The notes beneath the pieces were generated by a model. The model saw nothing but the letters and a program-made list of their open reading frames with translations. It did not search any database and was not told where the DNA came from. From positions 1,984,001-2,048,000 of the forward strand of contig NZ_CP054585.1 in the NCBI RefSeq assembly GCF_003721435.2: a stretch of 64,000 nt of DNA, in the 5' to 3' direction. Source of the DNA: Halorubrum sp. CBA1229. GTDB taxonomy: Archaea; Halobacteriota; Halobacteria; Halobacteriales; Haloferacaceae. Below, piece after piece: positions 8,406-16,263 of this stretch. The position numbers were made by a program, and so were the translations under genes. The first letter of the stretch is position 1. Each line of letters starts with the position of its first letter.

Positions 8406-10097
8406 ATGGACATCGGACTTGTCGGCGAGGGCCCCGCGGTCGACGCCGTCTCGGCCGCGCTCGGGGACGTCGACGTGAACGTGATGCCGGTCGAGCCGGG
8501 GCTGCTGGACGGATTCGACCTCGCGGTCGTGGCCGACACCGCCGGCTCGTCGGCGTTCGCGGCCGCGAACGACGCCCTCGACCGCTGGGTGGGGATCGAG
8601 GTCGGCGGCCTCGGCGGGGTCCCGCTCGACGAGGTCGACGCCGCGGTGACCGTCTTCGACGAGGCCTGCTACGACTGCCTTCGGACGCGGGTCGCGAGCG
8701 GCGGCGCGGAGCCGGCGGACGCCCCGCAGGGCCGCCGGTCGGCGGTGCGCTACGCCGGTGCGCTCGCCGGGCGCCGCGTCATCCGGCTGCTCGCGGGCGA
8801 CTCAGTCGCCGACACGGTCGTCGAGGTGCCGGGCGCGGAGCGCAGCCTGCTCCCGGTCCCCGGCTGCGACTGCGGCGACGCCCCCGGCGACGCGCTCCCG
8901 CGGGAGCACGCGGAGCGCCCGCTCGACGAGTCGATCGACCGCGCCGAGCGAGCGGTGGACGCCCGGATCGGCGCGCTCTCGGAGGTCGGCGAGCGGGAGT
9001 CGTTCCCGGTGCCGTACTACGTCGCGCGCGTCGCCGACACCACGCCCTTCTCGGACGTCCGGGCCGCCGAGTTCGGCGGCGGCGTCGACGCCGGCTGGGA
9101 CGCGGCGTTCATGAAGGCGCTCGGCGAGGGGTTAGAGCGGTACGCGGCGGGGGTCTACCGCGAGGCGTCGTTCACGCGGGCACCGGCCGCGAACGTCCCG
9201 AACCCGGTGACTCCCGACGCGTTCGTGCGCCCCGACGACGCCGAGGCGTACGACCGCGACGAGGCGCTCGCGTGGGCGACCGGCGAGGAGCTCGCAACCG
9301 GCGAGCCCGCGAGCCTCCCGGCGGAGTTCGTCGGCTTCCCCCCGTCGGAGCGCCGGTACCGGCCCGCGATCACCACCGGGCTCGGGCTCGGGAACTCCGG
9401 GCCGGAGGCCGCGCTGTCGGGGCTGTACGAGGCCGTCGAGCGCGACGCGACGATGACGAGCTGGTACTCGACGACGGAGCCGCTCGGGCTGGAACTCGAT
9501 GACTCGACGTTCGCCGAACTGGAGAAGCGCGCGCGGGCCGAGTCGCTGTCGGTGACGCCGCTGCTCGTGACGACCGACGTCGACGTACCCGTCGTCGCCG
9601 TCGGCGTCCACCGCGACGGCGACTGGCCGCGGTTCGCGGCCGGTTCGGGCGCCGACCTCGACCCGGTCGCCGCGGCCCGGAGCGCGCTCGCGGAGGCGCT
9701 CCAGAACTGGACGGAGCTCCGGTCGATGGGGCCGGACGCCGCGGCCGAGGAGGGCGCCGCGATCGGTCACCACGCCGACTTCCCCGACGAGACGCGGGCG
9801 TTCTTCGACCCGGACGCGAGCGTCCCCGCCGACGCGCTCGGCGAGCCGGCGCTCTCGGGGACCGACGAGCTGGAGGCCGTCGTCGACCGCGTCGAGACCG
9901 TCGGGCTGGAGCCGTACGTCGCCCGGATCACGACCCGGGACCTCGCCGGGATGGGGTTCGAGGCGGTCCGCGTGCTCGTCCCCGGCGCGCAGCCGCTGTT
10001 CACCGGCGAGCCGTTCTTCGGCGACCGCGCCCGCGACGTGCCGCGGTCGATGGGGTTCGAGCCCGAGCTGGAGAAGGCGTACCACCCGTTCCCGTAG
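8406..10097 (+). CDS. YcaO-family protein with zinc-cysteine N-terminal domain
   Basis: 563 residues. The N-terminal 170 residues carry FDEACYDCLRTRV and VPGCDCGDAPG, a C-x2-C...C-x-C set like the zinc tetrathiolate of TOMM cyclodehydratase partner domains. The rest is a YcaO domain with EGLERYAAG, GNSGPEAALSGLYEAVERD and ALAEALQNW, the acidic clusters that bind ATP-Mg. The chain ends in YHPFP, recalling the C-terminal proline motif of azoline-forming YcaO enzymes. YcaO enzymes phosphorylate peptide amides to make azolines or thioamides. No TfuA, dehydrogenase or precursor peptide is visible nearby, so the substrate is unknown. A cupin gene follows. Confidence 0.85.
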   Translation: MDIGLVGEGPAVDAVSAALGDVDVNVMPVEPGLLDGFDLAVVADTAGSSAFAAANDALDRWVGIEVGGLGGVPLDEVDAAVTVFDEACYDCLRTRVASGGAEPADAPQGRRSAVRYAGALAGRRVIRLLAGDSVADTVVEVPGAERSLLPVPGCDCGDAPGDALPREHAERPLDESIDRAERAVDARIGALSEVGERESFPVPYYVARVADTTPFSDVRAAEFGGGVDAGWDAAFMKALGEGLERYAAGVYREASFTRAPAANVPNPVTPDAFVRPDDAEAYDRDEALAWATGEELATGEPASLPAEFVGFPPSERRYRPAITTGLGLGNSGPEAALSGLYEAVERDATMTSWYSTTEPLGLELDDSTFAELEKRARAESLSVTPLLVTTDVDVPVVAVGVHRDGDWPRFAAGSGADLDPVAAARSALAEALQNWTELRSMGPDAAAEEGAAIGHHADFPDETRAFFDPDASVPADALGEPALSGTDELEAVVDRVETVGLEPYVARITTRDLAGMGFEAVRVLVPGAQPLFTGEPFFGDRARDVPRSMGFEPELEKAYHPFP

Positions 10098-10173
10098 TCG
10101 CCCGTCTCCCCCCTCCCGCTCGCTGGCCGCCCCACCCGCCCTATTTAAGTCGCTGCCGGCCGCCGGCTCTCCC

Positions 10174-10512
10174 ATGGACGTCGTATCCGACGCGGACGTC
10201 GAGGCGGCCGAGGCGGTCGACGACGTGTTCCTCACGCAGGGCGCGGTCGGCGAGGACACCAGCATCCAGCGGTTCGTCATCGATCCCGGGGCCGAGGTGC
10301 CGGAACACGACCACCACCACGAGCAGATCGGCGTGGTCACCGAGGGGGCGCTCACCTTCGTCGTCGACGGCGAGGAGCTGGTCGTCGAGGCCGGCGACAC
10401 GTACGTCCTCCCCGGCGGCGAGCCGCACGCCGCGCGCAACGACGGCGACGAGACGGTCGTGGGGTACGACATCTTCTCGCCGCCGCGCGCGAACCCGGAC
10501 TGGCGGGACTAA
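10174..10512 (+). CDS. cupin domain protein
   Basis: 112 residues, a single small beta-barrel. Cupin motif 1 is GAEVPEHDHHHEQIGVVTEG (His ligands and Glu in HDHHHEQIG) and motif 2 is LPGGEPHAARN. A mononuclear metal site is likely. Small cupins range from sugar isomerases to dioxygenase-like or purely binding proteins, so no reaction is assigned. A TATA-like ctatttaag (10141-10149) lies about 25 nt upstream of the ATG, suggesting its own leaderless promoter. Confidence 0.85.
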   Translation: MDVVSDADVEAAEAVDDVFLTQGAVGEDTSIQRFVIDPGAEVPEHDHHHEQIGVVTEGALTFVVDGEELVVEAGDTYVLPGGEPHAARNDGDETVVGYDIFSPPRANPDWRD

Positions 10513-10524
10513 GCGCGACGCGAC

Positions 10525-10812
10525 TATTTATAAACGAATAGGCGGTGCGGTGGCGCGCGCCTGCGAGCGGCCCATCGGCCGCGAGCAGCGCGCGCGAGGG
10601 AGTCGGTCGCCCGGAGCAACGCGGAGGGCGACCGACGAGGCTGGGGAGGTATGAGGCGCGGTGCGGTTGCGGTGGGTTGGACTCAAAGGGGCAGCCGCGA
10701 GGGGCGCGGAGGCGAAGCAAGCACCGCAGTGAGTGAGCGAAGCGAACGAGCGAGGAGCGCAGCGAGCGTGCGCGCCCCTCGCGGCTGGGGCTTTGGAGGT
10801 GGTCACCGCAAA
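10525..10812 (+). ncRNA. dispersed structured element, copy A (putative ncRNA)
   Basis: An intergenic element shared with copy B at 15984-16263. It starts with the TATA box atttataaac (10525-10534), then an outer GC stem (10553-10564 with 10585-10596, imperfect), an inner stem GCGGCC/GGCCGC (10567-10572, 10577-10582), an 11-bp stem (10602-10612 with 10626-10636, 13-nt loop), a conserved block with gactcaaaggggcagccgcg, and a closing stem of 17 perfect base pairs (10692-10708 with 10771-10787). Stems differ from copy B by compensatory changes, which argues for a structured RNA rather than a protein. The strand is inferred from the TATA box. Confidence 0.55.
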
Positions 10813-10974
10813 GAGACCAGTCACGTATCGCCGAGCGGCTGGGGCTTTGGAGGTGGTCACCGCCGATCCGCACTCAACTGTTTATAAGTAATCGACTGGG
10901 CTTTGGAGGTGGTCACCGCCGATCCGCACTCAACTACTTATAAACGAGCGGTTGGGACTTTGGAGTCGATCGTC
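10789..10974 (+). repeat. tandem array of a 21-bp module with about 55-bp period
   Basis: The module ggctttggaggtggtcaccgc occurs at 10789-10809, 10843-10863 and 10899-10919, with a degraded fourth near 10954-10974 (54-56 bp period). Units 3 and 4 are each preceded by a TATA-like tttataagt or cttataaac and by ccgatccgcactcaact. The same module ends copy B (16243-16263, one mismatch). The module contains the self-complementary ggtggtcacc. This is not a CRISPR array, because the spacers are partly conserved. Confidence 0.75.
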
Positions 10975-11041
10975 GCCCCGCCCGCGTCGTTCACAGACCA
11001 ACCAACACGATCGGAGGCAACGCACGCCACTGTCACGCACC

Positions 11042-11050
11042 CTTTATCAA
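11042..11050 (+). promoter_or_regulatory. TATA box of the beta-RFAP synthase homologue
   Basis: ctttatcaa lies 26-34 nt before the ATG at 11076, the usual distance for a leaderless haloarchaeal mRNA. Confidence 0.5.
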
Positions 11051-11075
11051 TCGACCCCTAACTGGCTACATCGTA

Positions 11076-12077
11076 ATGGCACGCGCGAGCGCCGGCCCCC
11101 GGCTCCACTTCGGCTTCTGTAACCTCAGCCTCTCGCACGAACGGCTGTACGGAGCCCTCGGGCTCGGCCTCGCGGAGCCCCGCGTCGTCGTCGACGCGGA
11201 GCCGGCCGAGTCGGTGACCGTCCGGACGACCGACGACGACCCCGCCACCGACCCCGCTATCCGCGACGATGTCCGCGAGTACGTCCGCACCGCCGCCGAC
11301 CTGCTCGGCGTCGACGGCGCGCGCGTCACCGTCCGCGAGTCGCTGCCGCGCCACGCCGGGCTCGGGAGCGGCACCCAACTGGCCGCCGCGACGCTCGCGG
11401 CGGTCGCGACCGCCCACGGCGAGGCGCCCCGCGTCCGCGAGCGCGCCCCGGCGCTCGGTCGCGGGGGGCGCTCCGGCGTCGGCGTCGCGACCTTCGAAGC
11501 GGGCGGGTTCGTCCTCGACGCCGGTCACCCGACCGCCCGGTTCACGACCGACCGCCCCGCGGACGGCGAGTGGACCGTCCCGCCGGTAGCGGCCCGTCAC
11601 GACGTGCCCGACGACTGGCGCTTCCTGCTCGTGCGCCCCGACGCCGACCCCGGTCGGAACGGGGACGCGGAGGACGATGCGATGCGGACCGCGGTGGAGC
11701 GCGCCGAGCCCGGGATCGCCGACCGCATCGGCGGGATCGTCACGCGGCGGGTGCTCCCCGCGATCGCGACCGGAAACGCCGAGCGGTTCGGCGCTGCGGT
11801 CGCGGAGATCGGCCGCCTCAACGGCGCGTGGTACGCCGACGAGCAGGGGGGCGTCTACCGCCCGCCCGTCGGCGACGTGGTGGCGTCGCTGTCCGACGCC
11901 GCGGCGGTGTTCGGCGCGGGGCAGTCCTCCTGGGGCCCGACCGTGTACGGCGTCACCGACGCCGCGAACGCCGACGCCGCGGCGACCGCGGGCGAGCGCG
12001 CGCTGGACGAGGCGGGCGTGTCGGGATCGGTCGCGGTCGTCCGCGCGGCGGACGGCGGGGCGCGGGTGACGGAGTAG
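11076..12077 (+). CDS. mptG: beta-ribofuranosylaminobenzene 5'-phosphate synthase homologue
   Basis: 333 residues, GHMP-kinase superfamily. The phosphate-binding motif PRHAGLGSGTQLAAA is present, with the N-terminal RLHFGFCNLS and the later GRGGRSGVGVATFEAGGFVLD expected of beta-RFAP synthase. The C-terminal region AAAVFGAGQSSWGPTVYG is intact. In methanogens the enzyme joins p-hydroxybenzoate to PRPP in methanopterin synthesis. Haloarchaea mainly use folates, so the actual product here is uncertain. A TATA box lies about 30 nt upstream. Confidence 0.8.
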   Translation: MARASAGPRLHFGFCNLSLSHERLYGALGLGLAEPRVVVDAEPAESVTVRTTDDDPATDPAIRDDVREYVRTAADLLGVDGARVTVRESLPRHAGLGSGTQLAAATLAAVATAHGEAPRVRERAPALGRGGRSGVGVATFEAGGFVLDAGHPTARFTTDRPADGEWTVPPVAARHDVPDDWRFLLVRPDADPGRNGDAEDDAMRTAVERAEPGIADRIGGIVTRRVLPAIATGNAERFGAAVAEIGRLNGAWYADEQGGVYRPPVGDVVASLSDAAAVFGAGQSSWGPTVYGVTDAANADAAATAGERALDEAGVSGSVAVVRAADGGARVTE

Positions 12078-12193
12078 CGGGTCGGTCGGCTGTTGGCGGA
12101 TCGGCCGCCGGCGAGTCGGTCGGTCGGCCGCCGCGCGCTTTCCGCACCCACACGAGCAACAACACTAAGCGGTGCGGCGCCCCCGTACGGGAC

Positions 12194-13030
12194 ATGACGA
12201 GCGTTCCGTTCGGCGTCGCCCGCCTCGACTCGATCCTCGGCGGCGGCGCGCCGCCGGGCAACGTCGTGCTGCTCGCCGGCGAGTCCGGAGCGGGCGCGCG
12301 CGAGTTCCTGTACACGAGCGCGGCGATGAACGCCCTCGGGCGCGCGGACGAGGAGCTGTTCGACCTCTACTACGGCGGCCTCCCCGCGGACGCCGAGCTC
12401 CCCGAGGAAATCCACTACCTCTCCTTTACCGCCGACACGGACGCGCTCACCCGCGAGATGGGGTACACGATGGCCGACGAGATCGTCGACGCCGCGATCG
12501 ACGAGATCGCCTTCCGGGACCTCTCGCCGGAGTACTTCCAGCTGAGCCCCATCCCCCGCGACTGGTACGAGGAGGAGACGGCGTCGATCACGGAGCTCGG
12601 CGACCGCGGCGAGTACGAGGACGTGCTCACGGCGTTCGGCGACTACCTCTCGGCGAACGCCGACGGGAGCTTAGTCTGTATCGACTCCGTCACCGACCTC
12701 CTCTCGATGGTCGACGAGGACACGGAGTGGAGCGACGTGGCGATGGTGATGAAGGGGTTAAAGAAGGCCGCCTACCAGTGGGGCGGGCTCATCCTCGTGT
12801 TGGTGAACACCGACTCGATCACCGACGCGGAGTTCGGCGCCCTGATGGACGCCGCGGGCGGGACCCTCCAGTTCACCTGGGAGAGCGGCGGCTCCCAGCG
12901 CGCCCGGACCATGTTCGTCCGCGAGTTCCGCGGCGTCCTCTCCCGGCTGGAGGAGGAGAACATCGTCCGGTTCGAGACCGAGATCCACGAGGGCGGCTTC
13001 GACATCAGCGACGTGCGGAAGATCCGGTGA
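12194..13030 (+). CDS. RecA/KaiC-like ATPase-fold protein lacking the Walker A lysine
   Basis: 278 residues. The fold of RAD55/KaiC-like proteins is recognisable: FGVARLDSILGGGAPPGNVV, then LLAGESGAGAREFLY where the P-loop belongs, LVCIDSVTDLLS as Walker B, and KGLKKAAYQWGGLILVLVN. The P-loop reads G-E-S-G-A-G-A-R-E, so the invariant Lys-Ser/Thr is missing and ATP hydrolysis is doubtful. Haloarchaea have several such proteins, often near signalling genes. It may act as a binding or scaffold protein. The coiled-coil gene follows after 129 nt. Confidence 0.75.
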   Translation: MTSVPFGVARLDSILGGGAPPGNVVLLAGESGAGAREFLYTSAAMNALGRADEELFDLYYGGLPADAELPEEIHYLSFTADTDALTREMGYTMADEIVDAAIDEIAFRDLSPEYFQLSPIPRDWYEEETASITELGDRGEYEDVLTAFGDYLSANADGSLVCIDSVTDLLSMVDEDTEWSDVAMVMKGLKKAAYQWGGLILVLVNTDSITDAEFGALMDAAGGTLQFTWESGGSQRARTMFVREFRGVLSRLEEENIVRFETEIHEGGFDISDVRKIR

Positions 13031-13109
13031 GCGGGATCGACCCGGCTGGTGGCGACCGCACTCGGCCGATTCCGTCCGCCGAGTATCGATCCGGAGAATG
13101 ACGCGACAG

Positions 13110-13120
13110 ATTACTTAAGT
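13110..13120 (+). promoter_or_regulatory. TATA box before the leader mini-ORF
   Basis: attacttaagt is the only good TATA-like box upstream of the two zinc-protein genes. Transcription would start close to 13141, immediately before the ATG of the six-codon mini-ORF. Confidence 0.5.
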
Positions 13121-13142
13121 CTCCTCCCTAAACGGAGTGTAG

Positions 13143-13163
13143 ATGACGGGGGACCCGCGATGA
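13143..13163 (+). other. six-codon leader mini-ORF with ATGA overlap
   Basis: ATG-ACG-GGG-GAC-CCG-CGA-TGA encodes Met-Thr-Gly-Asp-Pro-Arg. Its TGA overlaps the ATG of the downstream gene at 13160 (ATGA). With the predicted start of transcription at about 13141, the mini-ORF would be leaderless and the main gene would depend on termination-reinitiation. It may be chance in a short leader, but the arrangement is precise. Confidence 0.4.
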
Positions 13164-14011
13164 GCGACCTCGATCCGACCGACGGGACGGTCGACGCCGC
13201 GATCGAGGCCGCCGCCGACGAGGCCGGCGTCGGCCGCGAGGAGCTGCTGAAGCGCGCGATCGTCACCCTCGCGGAGGGGGAGGACATCGACGTCCCGGAC
13301 GCCGAGGAGGTGGCGGCGCTCGAGTCGCGGCTCGACGAGCTCGACGCCGACGTCGACGAGAAGGTGGCTGACCTCCGCGAGCGCTTCGTCGAGCTCTACC
13401 GCGACCTGGAGGCGAAGGCGCCGGCCGACCACGCCCACGCCGAAACGGCGGAGCGGCTGGACGCGCTCGCGGCCGACCTCGACCGGGTCTCAGAGCGACT
13501 CGACGAGCTCGAGGCGGACGCGGTGTCGCGTTCGACCGTCGACGAGGCGGTCGAGGAGCGCGTCGGCGACCTCGACGACCGGCTCGCCGACATCGAGTCG
13601 CGGACGGCGGACCTCGCCGAACTGGAGGCGCGCGTGGATGCGATCGACACCGACGACCTCGACGACAAGCTCTCCCGGGTCGCGGGCGCGGTCGTCAGGG
13701 TCCGGCGCCGGCTGGAGGCGGCCGAGCGGGACCGCGCCGACCGAGAGCGTCTCGACGCCCTCGCGGCGACCGCGAACCGAAACGGCGTGCGGAAGGCGGC
13801 CTGCACCGACTGCGGCGAGACCGTCGACGTCGGGCTGTTGACGGAGCCCGAGTGCCCGCACTGCGGGCGAGAGTTCGGCGAGCTGGAGCCGAACCCCGGC
13901 TTCCTCGGCACCTCGCGGCTCGTCGCCGGGGAGCAGCCGGCCCTCGAGGGCGACGTCGACGACGGGCGAGACGGCGGCGTGAGCACCCGCGACGTCGGGG
14001 GAGATCGATGA
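13160..14011 (+). CDS. coiled-coil protein with C-terminal zinc ribbon
   Basis: 283 residues. After a short helical N-terminus (AGVGREELLKRAIVTLAEGE) comes about 150 residues of heptad-rich, Glu/Asp/Arg coiled coil (LESRLDELDADVDEKVADL and onward). A four-Cys zinc ribbon CTDCGETVDVGLLTEPECPH follows, with CPHC completing it, and then GFLGTSRLVAG. The start at 13160 is chosen because of the coupled mini-ORF. The stop overlaps the start of the next gene by ATGA, so the two products are probably made together. Function unknown. Confidence 0.75.
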   Translation: MSDLDPTDGTVDAAIEAAADEAGVGREELLKRAIVTLAEGEDIDVPDAEEVAALESRLDELDADVDEKVADLRERFVELYRDLEAKAPADHAHAETAERLDALAADLDRVSERLDELEADAVSRSTVDEAVEERVGDLDDRLADIESRTADLAELEARVDAIDTDDLDDKLSRVAGAVVRVRRRLEAAERDRADRERLDALAATANRNGVRKAACTDCGETVDVGLLTEPECPHCGREFGELEPNPGFLGTSRLVAGEQPALEGDVDDGRDGGVSTRDVGGDR

Positions 14012-14784
14012 GCGACGACGAGGGCGATCCGCGGCGCGACACGGGCTCCGACCCGAACCTCGACTCGAATCGCGATCCGAATTCTGACGAGGAGTTCGAC
14101 TCTCTCGACGACCCGGCGGCCGAGCTCGACGATCCCGCGGCCGAGATCGACGACCCTGCGACAGAGTTCGACGACCCTGCGACAGAGTTCGACGATCCCG
14201 CGGCCGAGATCGACGACCCATTCGCCGAGCTCGGTGCGGGCGTCGACGAGCGCGACACCGGAGGGGCTGAGTCGGGATCCGACGCGGACGCGGGAGCCCA
14301 CGCCGCCGACGGATCCGAGTCGTCTCTACCCGGCCACGCGTCCGACGCGGGGAGCGGCGATCCCTTCGACGAGCTCGGGTTCCCCGACGCCGGGCGCGAG
14401 GGCACTTCGGACGACGCCGCGGGTCGGGGCGATCCGGGCGACTGGGACGACGAGATGGACGCCCTCGACGACGCGTTCGAGCAGATGGACGTCGACGGCC
14501 CGACCGAGGAGGACGTCTGGGAGTCGCTCGACGCCGACGCGGCCGACGCGTTCGGCGCCGCCGGGATCGGCGGGGCGACGTCCGTCCCCGGCGGGCGCGA
14601 CACGGAGCACGTCGTCTCCAAGCGGACGTACTGCCAGCAGTGCCCGCACTTCACCTCGCCGCCCGAGGCCGCGTGCACCCACGAGGGGACGACCATCGTC
14701 GAGGCGGTCGGCTTCGACGAGTTCCGCGTCCGGAACTGCCCGATGGTCTCCGAGGAGAACCCGACGTTCGACGGGGACAGCTGA
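14008..14784 (+). CDS. acidic repeat protein with C-terminal Cys cluster
   Basis: 258 residues. Residues about 26-75 hold six or more repeats of the type DDPAAE-(L/I)/DDPATEF, with nearly identical 24-bp DNA units, followed by a long Asp/Gly/Ser-rich linker. The final 75 residues form a folded domain with YCQQCPHFTSPPEAACTHEG and RNCPMV, a C-x2-C...C...C pattern able to bind one zinc. It overlaps the upstream zinc-ribbon gene by ATGA. It probably works with that gene; no function is recognised. The repeats look expandable. Confidence 0.75.
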   Translation: MSDDEGDPRRDTGSDPNLDSNRDPNSDEEFDSLDDPAAELDDPAAEIDDPATEFDDPATEFDDPAAEIDDPFAELGAGVDERDTGGAESGSDADAGAHAADGSESSLPGHASDAGSGDPFDELGFPDAGREGTSDDAAGRGDPGDWDDEMDALDDAFEQMDVDGPTEEDVWESLDADAADAFGAAGIGGATSVPGGRDTEHVVSKRTYCQQCPHFTSPPEAACTHEGTTIVEAVGFDEFRVRNCPMVSEENPTFDGDS

Positions 14785-14874
14785 CGGAACCTATTTCCGT
14801 TACGCTCCGTCCGATCGGGACCGTGGCCGGTTTCTGAACAGCCTCAAGCGTCCCCGGGACAGATCGTCCCTACG

Positions 14875-15990
14875 GTGGGTATCGTCGACGCAACGCGACG
14901 GCGCGGGATCGAGTTCGGTCCGGGAGCGCTCACCGGGGCGATAGGGGATTCGATTACGGTTATCCCGCTCGTCGTCGCGCTGTCGCTCCTGACGGGCGTG
15001 TCGCTGCCGCACGCGCTCGCCGGGTTCGGGGTCTTCCAGATCGTCTGGGGAGTCCGGTACGGGCTGCCCGTGTCCGTCGAGCCGATGAAGGCGCTGGCGG
15101 CGCTGGCGATCGCCGGCGCCCTGACGTACGCCGAGCTCGCGCTCGCCGGGCTGATCCTCGGCGTCCTCCTCCTCGCGATCGGGCTCTCCGGCACGCTCGC
15201 GCGAGTCGAGCGCTGGATCGGCGAGCCGGTGATACGCGGCGTGCAGTTCGCGGTCGGGCTGATCCTCTTGGAGACCGGGGTCGACCTCGCGCTCGGCGAC
15301 CCGGTCCTCGCGGCGCTCGGGGTGGCGATCGCCGCCCTCGCGGCCCTCGCCGGGTATCGGACGGCGAGCGCGCTCGCGGTGGCGGTCGCGGGCGTCGCGA
15401 TCGCCGTCGTCGTCGCGGACGTCCCGGCGCCGCAGTGGCCCGGGGCGCCGCCGACCCCGTCGCTGTCGGCGCTCTCGGCGGCGGTCACCCGGCGCGCGGC
15501 GGACGGCGTGGCCGCCCAGCTCGCGATGACGATCGGGAACGCCGCGCTCGCGACCTCCCTGCTGTTCGCCGACCTGTTCGACGCCGACGTGACGGCCGAC
15601 GAGCTGTCGGCGAGCATGGGCGCGACGAACCTGCTCGCGGTGCCGCTCGGCGGGATCCCGATGTGTCACGGCTGCGACGGCGTCGCCGGGAAGCACGCGT
15701 TCGGCGCGCGCACCGGCGGCGCGAACGTCGTCCTCGGCGCCGGCTACCTCCTCGCCGTCCCGTTCGCGACCCCCGCACTCCTCGGCGCGTTCCCGCTGGC
15801 GATGCTCGGCGCGCTGCTCGCGATCGTCGCCGTCTCGCTCGCGCGCAACGCGCTCGACTCCGAGAACGTCGCGCTCTCGGTCGCTATCGGCCTCGTCGCG
15901 CTGGCGACGAACCTCGGCGCCGCGTTCCTGCTCGGGATCGTCGCGCATCTGGCGTGGGAGCGGATCGGCGACACCGACGGCGGTTTATAA
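14875..15990 (+). CDS. putative sulfate/molybdate transporter (MOT1 type)
   Basis: 371 residues, GTG start. About ten membrane helices. The conserved features of MOT1-type transporters are visible: GDSITVIPLVVALSL near the N-terminus, VWGVRYGLPVSVEPMKALAA in the first repeat, and MGATNLLAVPLGGIPMCHGCDG with GARTGGAN in the second. Plant and fungal relatives carry molybdate with high affinity, so molybdate (or sulfate) uptake is likely. The stop codon lies inside the TATA box of the structured element that follows. Confidence 0.85.
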   Translation: MGIVDATRRRGIEFGPGALTGAIGDSITVIPLVVALSLLTGVSLPHALAGFGVFQIVWGVRYGLPVSVEPMKALAALAIAGALTYAELALAGLILGVLLLAIGLSGTLARVERWIGEPVIRGVQFAVGLILLETGVDLALGDPVLAALGVAIAALAALAGYRTASALAVAVAGVAIAVVVADVPAPQWPGAPPTPSLSALSAAVTRRAADGVAAQLAMTIGNAALATSLLFADLFDADVTADELSASMGATNLLAVPLGGIPMCHGCDGVAGKHAFGARTGGANVVLGAGYLLAVPFATPALLGAFPLAMLGALLAIVAVSLARNALDSENVALSVAIGLVALATNLGAAFLLGIVAHLAWERIGDTDGGL

Positions 15991-16263
15991 ATAGACGGCG
16001 GTGTAGCGGCGCGCGCCTCCGAGCGCCCGCAGGGCGCGAGGAGCGCGTGCGAGGGAGTCAGTCGCCGGAGCGAAGCGGAGGCGACTGACGAGGCTGGGGA
16101 GGCGTGAGGTGCGGTGCGGTTGCGGAGGGTGGGACTCAAAGGGGCAGCCGCGAGGACGAAGCACGGCGACGGTAGCACCGCAGCGAGGGAGCGAAGCGAC
16201 CGAGCGAGGAGCGCGCCGAGCCGCGCGAGTCGTCGCGGCTGGGGCTTTGGAGGTGTTCACCGC
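15984..16263 (+). ncRNA. dispersed structured element, copy B (putative ncRNA)
   Basis: Second copy of the element at 10525-10812. It starts with TATA box tttataaata (15984-15993), which contains the stop codon of the MOT1 gene. It then has the outer stem ending CTCC/GGAG (CTGC/GCAG in copy A), the inner stem GCGCCC/GGGCGC, a 10-bp stem GTCAGTCGCC/GGCGACTGAC (16057-16066 with 16080-16089), the conserved gactcaaaggggcagccgcg block, and closes with tcgcggctg. It ends in one copy of the ggctttggaggtg-ttcaccgc module (16243-16263). The rest of the gap to 16359 shows nothing but AT-rich promoter-like sequence. Confidence 0.55.

Noticed and set aside
10528..10860. Minus-strand frame translating the repeat module (TTSKAPAA)
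   Set aside because: A similar frame occurs in copy B, but the changes between copies keep stems rather than codons, and the module is tandem. I treat it as non-coding.
10789..10974. CRISPR array
   Set aside because: The spacing is regular, but the spacers are partly conserved and only three to four units exist, with no cas genes.
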